Source of the DNA: a virus
Length of the DNA: 64,000 nt
Reading direction: 5' to 3' (one strand)
Virus record (IMG/VR): IMGVR_UViG_3300031524_001640
Location: 62,001 to 126,000 of that record
Shown: positions 16,036 through 23,528 of the stretch, piece by piece
Layout of the letters: each line of letters starts with the position of its first letter
Position numbering within the stretch: the stretch's first letter is position 1
Program-made: the position numbers and the translations under genes
Notes under the pieces: generated by a model
Databases searched by the model: none
What the model saw: the letters and a program-made list of their open reading frames with translations, nothing else
What the model was told of the DNA's origin: nothing

Positions 16036-17217
16036 TTGCTTCTGGTGGGGACTAGGAGCAAGTCATTGTATAGAAATTCAAACTTAAGTTCTTCTCACTA
16101 TGCCTCTAAATGGAGGGTTCCAGTTGAGGAGGATTTCAATAACCGTGAAGAAGTTAATCTTCTAGGGGTTACCTATGCTTCTCTACCCCCAGAAGCGGAT
16201 AGGGAAGCTATCCTATTACGATTGATGGAGTATTTTCATGGTTATCTGATGAAATATTTACATATGATCGTTCGTGGTAATATGCCTCCTATAAAGTCTG
16301 CTGCTGGTAGGGATACTGTAGTCTTCCTCAAAACTTTAGTACCAAAGACGATGGATAAACAAACCATCTCTAGGCCCGTCCTTCAGAACGTATGTAAAAC
16401 ACTACACCTAGCATTTAAACAGATGACTTGTGATGATATATATGATATACTTGTCCTATGTTTAATGAGAGCTGTGGATAAGTATGACCCAACGTATACA
16501 GACAAGGTACGAAGGGTACACGAAACAATCAACGAATCGTTTCCAAAACGTAGGGGCAAATCAACAATCGAATTTACAGCAGCGGAAATTACCTCCAGAC
16601 TCGGTTTTGATAGTACTGGCTGTATTCGCTTGCTGGTGCGCAAAGGTTTTCTCTCCAGTGTTGCTGGGCCGAAGAAGAAAATCACAGGATATAAAAGGCT
16701 TTCATGGCCACCCCCCAAGTCCTTTTTCGAGTCTGGGCCGGTTGGTCTCACCTATTTCATCCAGATGTACTTCAGATACTACTTACATGAATACATCTCA
16801 GCAGAAATGTCATCCATCGAGTCCCAAGCAGGCATGTTGCAACTCGATTATAGAAGTGGAAGAGCCCCTGACAATGATGTCTTCTCTTCTAAAGAGTTCG
16901 GGATGCCTAACGCAGACGGTGACTTCACTGATTCCGATGGGCAATCTTGGTCAGCGGATACAGTCTTAATAAGACAACCATTAGACATAAGTGAAATGTC
17001 TTTAGGTTGGGTTCAGGAAACTAATGACAAGTTATTCAGGAACCTAACACCTATGGAAAGGAATATCCTTCGAATGGTGTGGGTTCTTGAATATAGTTGG
17101 AAGGATGTTGGTGCCGTTCTTGGCTGTGATAGCCAAACGGCTAAGAAAAGATATTCTGAAGTCATGCTATATCTTAAAGGACACGCAGTACGCCTTAGAA
17201 AAAAGCCCTCTGTTTAG
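16036..17217 (+). CDS. Sigma-factor-like transcription regulator
   Basis: A 393-aa protein starting at TTG (CTGGG upstream). The C-terminus resembles sigma70 region 4: LTPMERNILRMVWVLEYSWKDVGAVLGC then QTAKKRYSEVMLYLKGH, about residues 336-382. The N-terminal part (LLRLMEYFHGYLMKYLH; DIYDILVLCLMRAVDKYDP) resembles sigma region 2. Between them is a possible extra helix-turn-helix (TAAEITSRLGFDSTGCIRLLVRKG). It would redirect host RNA polymerase, probably to late genes. It is the last gene of the left arm and has its own host-type promoter. A GTG at 16045 is an alternative start. No phage promoter motif for it was recognised. Confidence 0.7.
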   Translation: MLLVGTRSKSLYRNSNLSSSHYASKWRVPVEEDFNNREEVNLLGVTYASLPPEADREAILLRLMEYFHGYLMKYLHMIVRGNMPPIKSAAGRDTVVFLKTLVPKTMDKQTISRPVLQNVCKTLHLAFKQMTCDDIYDILVLCLMRAVDKYDPTYTDKVRRVHETINESFPKRRGKSTIEFTAAEITSRLGFDSTGCIRLLVRKGFLSSVAGPKKKITGYKRLSWPPPKSFFESGPVGLTYFIQMYFRYYLHEYISAEMSSIESQAGMLQLDYRSGRAPDNDVFSSKEFGMPNADGDFTDSDGQSWSADTVLIRQPLDISEMSLGWVQETNDKLFRNLTPMERNILRMVWVLEYSWKDVGAVLGCDSQTAKKRYSEVMLYLKGHAVRLRKKPSV

Positions 17218-17225
17218 AGGGCTTT
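17202..17225. terminator. Bidirectional intrinsic terminator between converging arms
   Basis: A 10-bp stem (AAAGCCCTCT / AGAGGGCTTT) with a 4-base loop GTTT; it overlaps the stop codon of the sigma-like gene. On the - strand it is followed by six T residues, a classic terminator for right-arm transcripts. On the + strand it is followed by the partial T tract TTTACTT. Confidence 0.8.
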
Positions 17226-17246
17226 ACTTATCCAGTAAAAACAAAT

Positions 17247-17283
17247 AACGAAGAACAAATAAATCATTAATTTGTTCTTCGTT
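17247..17283. repeat. 14-bp perfect inverted repeat in the convergent gap
   Basis: AACGAAGAACAAAT and its exact complement flank a 9-base loop. It is a strong AT-rich hairpin in both transcripts, probably part of the termination zone. The remainder of the gap to 17455 is AT-rich, has a short palindrome TTGTTAACAA at 17382-17391, and contains no gene that I can support. Confidence 0.65.
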
Positions 17284-17411
17284 GCTATTTATAGGAAACT
17301 TCTTTATAATCCTTGGTTATATCTCTTACAGATTTGATATCTATTGTATATTGTTATAGTTTTATTTGTTTATTGTTTCTATTGTTAACAAGTGATATCA
17401 AAAAATGCTAC

Positions 17412-17436
17412 TTGAAGTTTCTTCGACCTTTTTTTT
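17412..17436 (+). terminator. Possible backup + strand terminator
   Basis: A weak 6-bp stem (TTGAAG / CTTCGA, one wobble pair) is followed by eight T residues at 17429-17436. It would catch left-arm transcripts that pass the first terminator. The stem is weak, so confidence is limited. Confidence 0.4.
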
Positions 17437-17455
17437 AACCGGATAAGATTGAACC

Positions 17456-18358
17456 CTAATTTGCCCCGATGACCTGCCAATTACTACCGTCTGAAACTAC
17501 CTGTACAAACTGATTCTTGTTAAGAAGTTGATAGTTTGGTAATATATCTATAGTTTGGCTATTAATAGTTATAATGTTCACAATTCCAACATCCGTATCT
17601 GCCTTCTTGATGTAATACACTTTACTTAGAAGGGTGGTAGCGTCCGGCAACGTAATGGTAACCTCTCCTGAACCCGGTGTACACAATAGCAGCCCATCTG
17701 TGATAAGGAGTGGGCGGTCCACATTTGTTGAGGCTATAGAAAGACTTGGAGGTGTGACCCAAACCACAGCACTACCTGTAGAGGTAAGAATTTGACCATT
17801 GACCCCTACTGAAGCTTCTGAATCTTTAAGTGTGCTAGTAATTGAAACATTAGGAACGACTAGATCTTCAATGGATAAAACACCATTAACATCAATCCCA
17901 CTGTTTAACACACCAGCGAAAGCTCCTTGATTATTCCACTGCAGTTGACCGTTGTTGCCACCTGCGGTAGTCGCTTGTGGGTTAATAGTGGCTACGATGT
18001 TTCCATTACCAACATCAGTAAAATTAACGCTAGCACTATTTTGTAGATTCAGTAATGTTTGTGAAGAACCATTTGCGTTGTTAACCTGAAGAACTACACC
18101 GGCATTACTTCCTTTGGAGGTTGTTATACTGCTTAGAGCAGTTTGCACGACAGCAAGTGCAGACTTTAAGTCATCTATCTGGCTCTGTACCACTAAAGCA
18201 TATTGGCTTAGGGTAGTTGTCATCCCTCTTACTTCACGAGACAAAGTCTGGGTGACCCCATACGCTCCAGTGGGCAAACCTTGCCCGTCTAAAGCAGCCA
18301 CCTGCTGTGTTAAAGCGTCTACCATCTGTGATAGCTGTTGTGTTGTATAGTCACTCAT
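17456..18358 (-). CDS. Tail fibre protein with shared C-terminal tip module
   Basis: A 300-aa fibre-type protein, last gene of the right arm. Residues 1-85 form a helical/coiled-coil shaft base (QLSQMVDALTQQVAALDG; QSQIDDLKSALAVVQTAL). Then come Gly/Asn/Thr-rich beta segments. The final 95 residues (GEVTITLPDATTLLSKVYYIKKADT through SDGSNWQVIGAN) are homologous to the end of the fibre gene at 23528-24691. Such a shared tip probably contacts the host surface or trimerises the fibre. Function inferred from composition and context. Confidence 0.65.
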   Translation of the reverse strand: MSDYTTQQLSQMVDALTQQVAALDGQGLPTGAYGVTQTLSREVRGMTTTLSQYALVVQSQIDDLKSALAVVQTALSSITTSKGSNAGVVLQVNNANGSSQTLLNLQNSASVNFTDVGNGNIVATINPQATTAGGNNGQLQWNNQGAFAGVLNSGIDVNGVLSIEDLVVPNVSITSTLKDSEASVGVNGQILTSTGSAVVWVTPPSLSIASTNVDRPLLITDGLLLCTPGSGEVTITLPDATTLLSKVYYIKKADTDVGIVNIITINSQTIDILPNYQLLNKNQFVQVVSDGSNWQVIGAN

Positions 18359-18367
18359 TAGTTTTCT

Positions 18368-18898
18368 CTACTGATGGAGTAGAGCTCCTTCCTTACCTAA
18401 ATATTGCCTACTATTTAAAAGACTAGAGCCCATCTCTTGAGCTGCCTTCTGCCGCATTGTATATGCTATTTCATTATCTTCGTAGTTACCACCGAAATGC
18501 ATTCGTTTTTGGTATTCACCAACGTCTTTGAACTCAGTGACAGCAGATTCTACATTTCTTCTAATGCTCTTGTCCATACCAATATTAACCGCTGCACCCA
18601 CTACACCACCAATTACTGCTCCTAAACCCGGAATTGGGATTATCGCCTGTCCTAAAGTTGCAAATGCTGTTACTGTGGCATAACCTGTTACTGCTGTAGC
18701 AGCAGCACCAAGACCAGAGGCGACTTTGTTGCCTCTTTTACCATATATCGTAGACGCAGCTATATCTGTTAAAGCTATAAAGGGGAAAACTCTTTTAGCA
18801 AATGCCCCAAACTTATCATGCTGAGCAAATATTTGCAGTGCGCCTTCGCCTACATCTCCAACTTGTCCTAATGTATAGCTACCTATTGGTGTGAACAT
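18368..18898 (-). CDS. Gly/Ala-rich membrane-active virion protein
   Basis: A 176-aa protein with hydrophobic, glycine-rich segments at about 36-50 (RVFPFIALTDIAAS), 60-85 (ASGLGAAATAVTGYATVTAFATLG) and 88-107 (IPIPGLGAVIGGVVGAAVNIG), which resembles an insertion helix pair. The C-terminal tail (YTMRQKAAQEMGSSLLNSRQYLG) is helical and resembles the ends of phage internal or tail-tip proteins. It could help DNA pass the inner membrane. It sits between two genes with 2-10 base gaps. No named family assigned. Confidence 0.55.
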   Translation of the reverse strand: MFTPIGSYTLGQVGDVGEGALQIFAQHDKFGAFAKRVFPFIALTDIAASTIYGKRGNKVASGLGAAATAVTGYATVTAFATLGQAIIPIPGLGAVIGGVVGAAVNIGMDKSIRRNVESAVTEFKDVGEYQKRMHFGGNYEDNEIAYTMRQKAAQEMGSSLLNSRQYLGKEGALLHQ

Positions 18899-18900
18899 AT

Positions 18901-19317
18901 TTATCCTTGATTAGCTAGAGTTTTTAGCATAGCTCTTACTCTATTAGGCTCTTTCTTTACTTCACATTCCCAAATAACTATTAGATCATAGCCACGATTC
19001 CTGAAATAGGCGTATCGTCGACCATCTTTTATCTGTGCTATTTTCTGATTTTGGGTTGGCTCCTTATTACAAATCATACAGCCGTGCCAATAACAACCAT
19101 TTAATTCTACTATAGTGCGTGGAGGTAGGAAAACATCTACGTGGCATCTTCCTATTGCTTTCTCTCGCACAAATGGGATTTCTTCCTCTTTTAACCACCC
19201 ACCTACTGTGATTTCTAAACTACTTCTAGGTCTTCGCCGATTAGCTTTACGTATCGCGCTATATGGTATAGATTTGCGTGGAGGACGTCTTATCTTCGGC
19301 TTTCTAATTCTTCCCAT
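18901..19317 (-). CDS. Vsr-like (EDxHD) endonuclease
   Basis: A 138-aa protein clearly related to very-short-patch-repair endonucleases: SSLEITVGGWLKEEEIPF with E35, CHVDVFLPPRTIVELNGCYWHGC with D61 and H78 in the metal-dependent core, then RYAYFRNRGYDLIVIWECEVKK. The first 30 residues are very basic (RIRKPKIRRPPRK), suited to DNA binding. In phages, free-standing EDxHD enzymes often act as homing endonucleases; a repair role is less likely without a nearby methyltransferase. It lies inside the fibre cluster beside GC-rich imported genes. Confidence 0.8.
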   Translation of the reverse strand: MGRIRKPKIRRPPRKSIPYSAIRKANRRRPRSSLEITVGGWLKEEEIPFVREKAIGRCHVDVFLPPRTIVELNGCYWHGCMICNKEPTQNQKIAQIKDGRRYAYFRNRGYDLIVIWECEVKKEPNRVRAMLKTLANQG

Positions 19318-19345
19318 AGCCCTCTTTATATAATTTATACATTAA

Positions 19346-20317
19346 TTACCAACTACTCTCGGAACTAACAGCACCAGTACTACTCATTGTACCAGTGAAC
19401 GGTCCATAAACGGTTCCACTTCGAACGTTAGCAGCACCCGGATCAGCTGGCACCACCGTAGCATGGCTATTTACAACCCCAAGCGTATAACTAGCATCCT
19501 TCGGATAGAGAATGTAACTAGTAGCTGAAGGGGTAAATAGAACTGGAGTCAGTGCACCCAGTCCTTTTAATCCATTAATCAATGAGCCTGTGAGTGTAAT
19601 AGTGGAAGTACCAGTATTACATCCTGTAGCTGCAGTTGTATTTGAACCTATGCAGTTGCCAATAATAGTAGTTGCCCCGGTCCCCACAAGATTCATACCA
19701 TAGGATGATCCACTTCCGCTACCTGCGGTCACGTTGCCAATTATGGTTGTAAGACCATTTCCAGACACACTGTAATACCCATAAGTTGACGATGTTGTCC
19801 CACCTGTTATACCACCAATAATATATAGAGCCACCGTTCCATGAGTGGTAGATACACCATAAGCGGAAGCTACACTGCCTCCAGTGATATAACCGCATAT
19901 AGTTCCACCACCACTGGTTCCTGACACAACTAGCGCTGGTGATTTAGTGGCTGTGACGTTCATATGTGTAATGATATTGGTTGCAGTTGCATAAGTGAAT
20001 CCACCACCATTCGTCGTGTTCGTCTGAATGGTTGGAGTAGTGCCCCCAGTGCCACATACTCCAGCGCTGGCTCCGCTCCAGCCTGACCCCGGTTCGGTGG
20101 TGATGGCGATAGCAGAACAGCCGTTGGAGTCGAAGACATCCGTGCTCGTACCACTGCCCCAAGCCAGCGTTGCTCCACTCCCAGTGACGCAGTTTCCTCC
20201 GGAAGTGGCGTGCCACGTAATTGCGCTAGCATTGGCTGTCCCACTATCCGCATACCAAGTCGCCGCATGAAGAGCTCCAGCACATAGTATTATACAAATT
20301 AAGAGTAGTTGTTTCAT
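19346..20317 (-). CDS. Signal-peptide-bearing beta-repeat fibre or surface protein
   Basis: A 323-aa protein with a clear bacterial signal peptide (MKQLLLICIILCAGALHA, cut near ALHA-A). The mature part is almost all Gly, Thr, Ser and Ala and has repeating short strands (TTIIGNVTAGSGSG, TTIIGNCIGSN, ALYIIGGITGGT), suggesting a beta-helix. Cysteines occur in pairs (NCVTG, NGCS, GVCGTG), unusual for a virion protein and consistent with a periplasmic or extracellular origin. The DNA is GC-rich compared with the rest. It may be an exported fibre accessory or an imported host-like gene. No family recognised. Confidence 0.6.
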   Translation of the reverse strand: MKQLLLICIILCAGALHAATWYADSGTANASAITWHATSGGNCVTGSGATLAWGSGTSTDVFDSNGCSAIAITTEPGSGWSGASAGVCGTGGTTPTIQTNTTNGGGFTYATATNIITHMNVTATKSPALVVSGTSGGGTICGYITGGSVASAYGVSTTHGTVALYIIGGITGGTTSSTYGYYSVSGNGLTTIIGNVTAGSGSGSSYGMNLVGTGATTIIGNCIGSNTTAATGCNTGTSTITLTGSLINGLKGLGALTPVLFTPSATSYILYPKDASYTLGVVNSHATVVPADPGAANVRSGTVYGPFTGTMSSTGAVSSESSW

Positions 20318-20324
20318 AAATCTC

Positions 20325-23300
20325 CTATCTCGTTGTTGTCATTGTGCAACGGAGTACCGTACTAATTCCATCTGCCACAAAGGTCCAGTTTGTCCAAGCG
20401 TTCGATGCAATGGTGTAATGAGTTCCGCTCACCGTACCACTTGCCCATGAATTTGTTGCTGTGACTGCCCCAGTCAATAAGGCATTAGCGCTATTGTCCG
20501 CTACGTTTCCAGTCGAAGAACCGTTGTTATCCGAGTAGCATTTAACGGCTGTAGCTGTGTACGTTACCCCGTAGACATTAAGACATCGCGCTGGTAAATT
20601 ATATGTGCCGGCTGTAATCGCAGCCCCACCATTCCATAATCCTACTGAGCATGGTTCTATAGTATATTGTGTTGGAAGTGTATAAACCGCAGGCGCGACC
20701 CATGATCTCACACCGGCAGTAGTAGACGAAAGATAATAATTATTCGCAGCCGGAAGACCTAAGTACCCTTCCGAGCCACCCGATGCACCAAGCATCGAAC
20801 ATCCTACTGCACTACTTGTCGCTGTGTTACAAGCAAAGCTAGTACCGTATGGATAACTGGGATTGTTAGCCACTGTGATTCCAGCGCCGTTATTCAGGCC
20901 TAGTGTGTTTTGCGCAGCGTTGGCGCTTCCGTTTGTCGTAAAGGTACTGGGCGGAAGTGTCAACCCCTTCGACGTTAAGCTGGACATGTTCATGTAAGAT
21001 GCCGCAGCACCCGGCACGGACATGAAGTTATAGGTAAATGCCGGATTCGTTCCGGTGCCCATTGCGCCTTGGAGGTAGCCACAGAAATTTGCCGCCGCCG
21101 ACCCATTCCAGCCCGATCCGCACAGGCCCAGGTAGTAACTGTTTATATTTGCTCCGCTGGTAGCCACGCCGGCAGGCCCAGCGTAGATGCTCTGGAAAGT
21201 TTGATTAGCACTCCACGGGTTGCTTATTGTGTAATCTGCAAGGGTTGGCGAAGCTATTGGACTAAATTGCCCAACTGGATTCCAATAAATGCCTCCGTTT
21301 ACAATCAACGAGATACCAGAGTGGGCTGAGAGTGTGGAGGGTATGTGGGCATCAAGTATAGCCCCTCCTGATGCAGTGATCGAGCTACCTGTTGAGCTGT
21401 TGTTGTAAATCCAGAATGGGCCGAGATTGCCAGTCAACGCAGGAAGCACGACAGCGTTCCCATTCGTTAGGACTGCACCAGAAGTGGACGATAGAGTGAC
21501 AGTGCCTGCATCAGAGACTTGGTTCAGAGCAAGAGAAGTCGGTGCAGAAGAACCACTAGTTCCACTGAAAGCACCAATTGGGTTGTAGTAAATACCCGAA
21601 TTGACTACAAAAGAAACTCCAGTACCCGGTGCGATTGGAAATAACGCTGAAAGATGTGGATTGGCTACTGCCCCACCTGTAAAGGAAACCGCACTACTTA
21701 CTAAACCGTTATTAAAGACCCAGAATGGTCCAACATTTCCAGTCATCGCCGGAAATATAAGAGGTTGGCCGTTTGACAGCACAACCCCAGAAGTCGGAGT
21801 CAGAGTAAACGTAGCGCTTGGCGTGACTTGACTCAAGTTTAATGAGCTGGTTGTAGATGAAGACGAGTTCGCGGACCCACTGCCTCCTGGCAACTTCATC
21901 ATATGGTTATAAGCCAAGGACATCTGCCAGTAACCGCCTGTAATGCCCGTTGTTGGGTCGTTCCCATTTGGATGGAAGTCGTCGTGGTGTTGCTTCGACG
22001 TAGACCCTACATCTGCTGTGGTAGTCCACGCGACTGAGTTAAACCCCGGCTGGCTAAATGTTATAGTGTTACCAGAGATACTATTAACGCTCCAGAAGTG
22101 GGTGTTTGAAAGTTCTGTGTGCGTCGTGGTTCCCCAGATCGTGTGATAGTCACCGACATACACCCCAGCGGGGATCGGCAACGTCGAAACCACCGTCAGA
22201 ACCGATACGCCATCGTAGGCCGTAGTGCTGATCGGGACATACGCGTTGTCGAGATAGAAACTGGCTACGTCGCTACACCCAAGCGGCTGGATCGGACTTG
22301 CCGGGAAGCTCGCGTAATCTCCCGCAAGGCCGCATACATAATAGGCATTCAATCCATCGTTCTGTACTAAGGAAAGGTCAGTCTGAATCATTCCGTCATA
22401 AACATTGGTGGGGTCTGATGGATATGTCTCTGTTCTCGTTACTCCGCCTTCCCAAAGGCTAGGTGGCCCGCCTGCAACTGGGGTAGATGCTGCGATACCT
22501 GTTCCGGGTGTTGCTGCAGCGATAAAACTGAATCCCATGCCAGAGCCGGTCGCTCCAGTAACTGTGAAGGTAAGAATATGAAAACCAGCGGACACTGGGT
22601 ATCGCCCTGCCAATGGTGCTGATTGTGGTCCTCCACTCGTTCCAATAGGTGGGGCGAAGACATTGTTGTGTGTGCATATACAATTTCCAGCGGTTCCGGG
22701 GTTACCACTGTTTAATGTATCAACTGTTATACCATCTATGGCGAGAGTCGCCTGACCACTATTTCCATCCAATTGTTCATACTGAACATATATTGGTCCG
22801 CCAGTTGTCGTGATCGGAACAGTGAGCGTGGACCCGTTCGCGTTCGACTCAAGCGTCGGAGCTAGTGTGCCAATGCGAGATGTATTCAGTACCCAAGTCC
22901 CACTCTGTACAATCGCTCCATTTGTGGCTTGGACTGTATTACTCAACGGGATTAAAGCACGCGATAGAACGGCAAGATGTGATTTTACAAAGATAGCTTT
23001 TTGGTTCACTGATGAACCATAGTTAGCACCATCATTTAAACCGTCTTGCAAGGTCATTCGTGGTGCTGCTCCATAGGCGAATGGACCTAGTGGGTACAGT
23101 TGTAACTGAGCCACATCGGGCATCATAGAACCGTCCCAAGCAACGATGTTCGTTACGCCGGGTGTCTGCAAACCAAGAAAGTAATTGAATCCGTTTCCAT
23201 CGTCGATATTGTTCCCGCCGTAAGCTCCCTTGGCTGTTGAGTCGCCCATTGCAAGTAGCCCGGAAGGTTGCCATCCTGAAATATTCGATGAATTAAAATT

Positions 23301-23528
23301 ACCGGTTGCATCGAGTTCAGCTAACTTTGTCCAGTTTGCCGAAGTAGTACAAGGACTAGCATTACACTTATATAACCCAGTCCCAGAAACATTAAACAAC
23401 GATCCCTGAGCAGCTCCTGTGGGTAGACTGCTGCCATAACGAATAGGGGTAGACACACCACCTTGCTGACCTAATAGAGTAAGGCTAGCAAATATAGTAA
23501 ATATCGCGATGCGTAGTAGATTTTTCAT
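20325..23528 (-). CDS. Tail fibre/spike with signal peptide and SGNH (GDSL) esterase domain
   Basis: A 1067-aa protein. Residues 1-20 look like a signal peptide (MKNLLRIAIFTIFASLTLLGQ). Then SLFNVSGTGLYKCN, followed by an SGNH hydrolase: LLAMGDSTAKG with Ser97 and a late HHDDFHPNG with D516 and H519 as the DxxH pair. A jelly-roll-like insert lies between (VYVQYEQLDGNS-type strands, about 220-340). Residues 560-760 hold two related repeats, each ending SGIYYNP/GGIYWNP. Such enzymes remove acetyl groups from surface polysaccharides during adsorption. GC-rich relative to the window. Confidence 0.7.
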   Translation of the reverse strand: MKNLLRIAIFTIFASLTLLGQQGGVSTPIRYGSSLPTGAAQGSLFNVSGTGLYKCNASPCTTSANWTKLAELDATGNFNSSNISGWQPSGLLAMGDSTAKGAYGGNNIDDGNGFNYFLGLQTPGVTNIVAWDGSMMPDVAQLQLYPLGPFAYGAAPRMTLQDGLNDGANYGSSVNQKAIFVKSHLAVLSRALIPLSNTVQATNGAIVQSGTWVLNTSRIGTLAPTLESNANGSTLTVPITTTGGPIYVQYEQLDGNSGQATLAIDGITVDTLNSGNPGTAGNCICTHNNVFAPPIGTSGGPQSAPLAGRYPVSAGFHILTFTVTGATGSGMGFSFIAAATPGTGIAASTPVAGGPPSLWEGGVTRTETYPSDPTNVYDGMIQTDLSLVQNDGLNAYYVCGLAGDYASFPASPIQPLGCSDVASFYLDNAYVPISTTAYDGVSVLTVVSTLPIPAGVYVGDYHTIWGTTTHTELSNTHFWSVNSISGNTITFSQPGFNSVAWTTTADVGSTSKQHHDDFHPNGNDPTTGITGGYWQMSLAYNHMMKLPGGSGSANSSSSTTSSLNLSQVTPSATFTLTPTSGVVLSNGQPLIFPAMTGNVGPFWVFNNGLVSSAVSFTGGAVANPHLSALFPIAPGTGVSFVVNSGIYYNPIGAFSGTSGSSAPTSLALNQVSDAGTVTLSSTSGAVLTNGNAVVLPALTGNLGPFWIYNNSSTGSSITASGGAILDAHIPSTLSAHSGISLIVNGGIYWNPVGQFSPIASPTLADYTISNPWSANQTFQSIYAGPAGVATSGANINSYYLGLCGSGWNGSAAANFCGYLQGAMGTGTNPAFTYNFMSVPGAAASYMNMSSLTSKGLTLPPSTFTTNGSANAAQNTLGLNNGAGITVANNPSYPYGTSFACNTATSSAVGCSMLGASGGSEGYLGLPAANNYYLSSTTAGVRSWVAPAVYTLPTQYTIEPCSVGLWNGGAAITAGTYNLPARCLNVYGVTYTATAVKCYSDNNGSSTGNVADNSANALLTGAVTATNSWASGTVSGTHYTIASNAWTNWTFVADGISTVLRCTMTTTR
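21250..21850 (-). repeat. Two tandem ~95-residue repeats in the esterase fibre
   Basis: The encoded repeats align across their length: SLNLSQVTPSATFTL / SLALNQVSDAGTVTL at the start, LTGNVGPFWVFNN / LTGNLGPFWIYNN in the middle, and VVNSGIYYNPIG / IVNGGIYWNPVG at the end. They are probably stacked beta domains in the shaft. Boundaries are approximate. Confidence 0.7.

Noticed and set aside
16484-16969. 161-codon + strand frame inside the sigma-like gene
   Set aside because: It is a shadow: Ser/Pro/Gln-rich, without family features, while the sigma-like frame shows helix-turn-helix motifs.
19944-20283. Several extra frames in the GC-rich fibre gene on both strands
   Set aside because: GC-rich DNA gives long random frames; only the frame with a signal peptide and regular repeats looks like protein.
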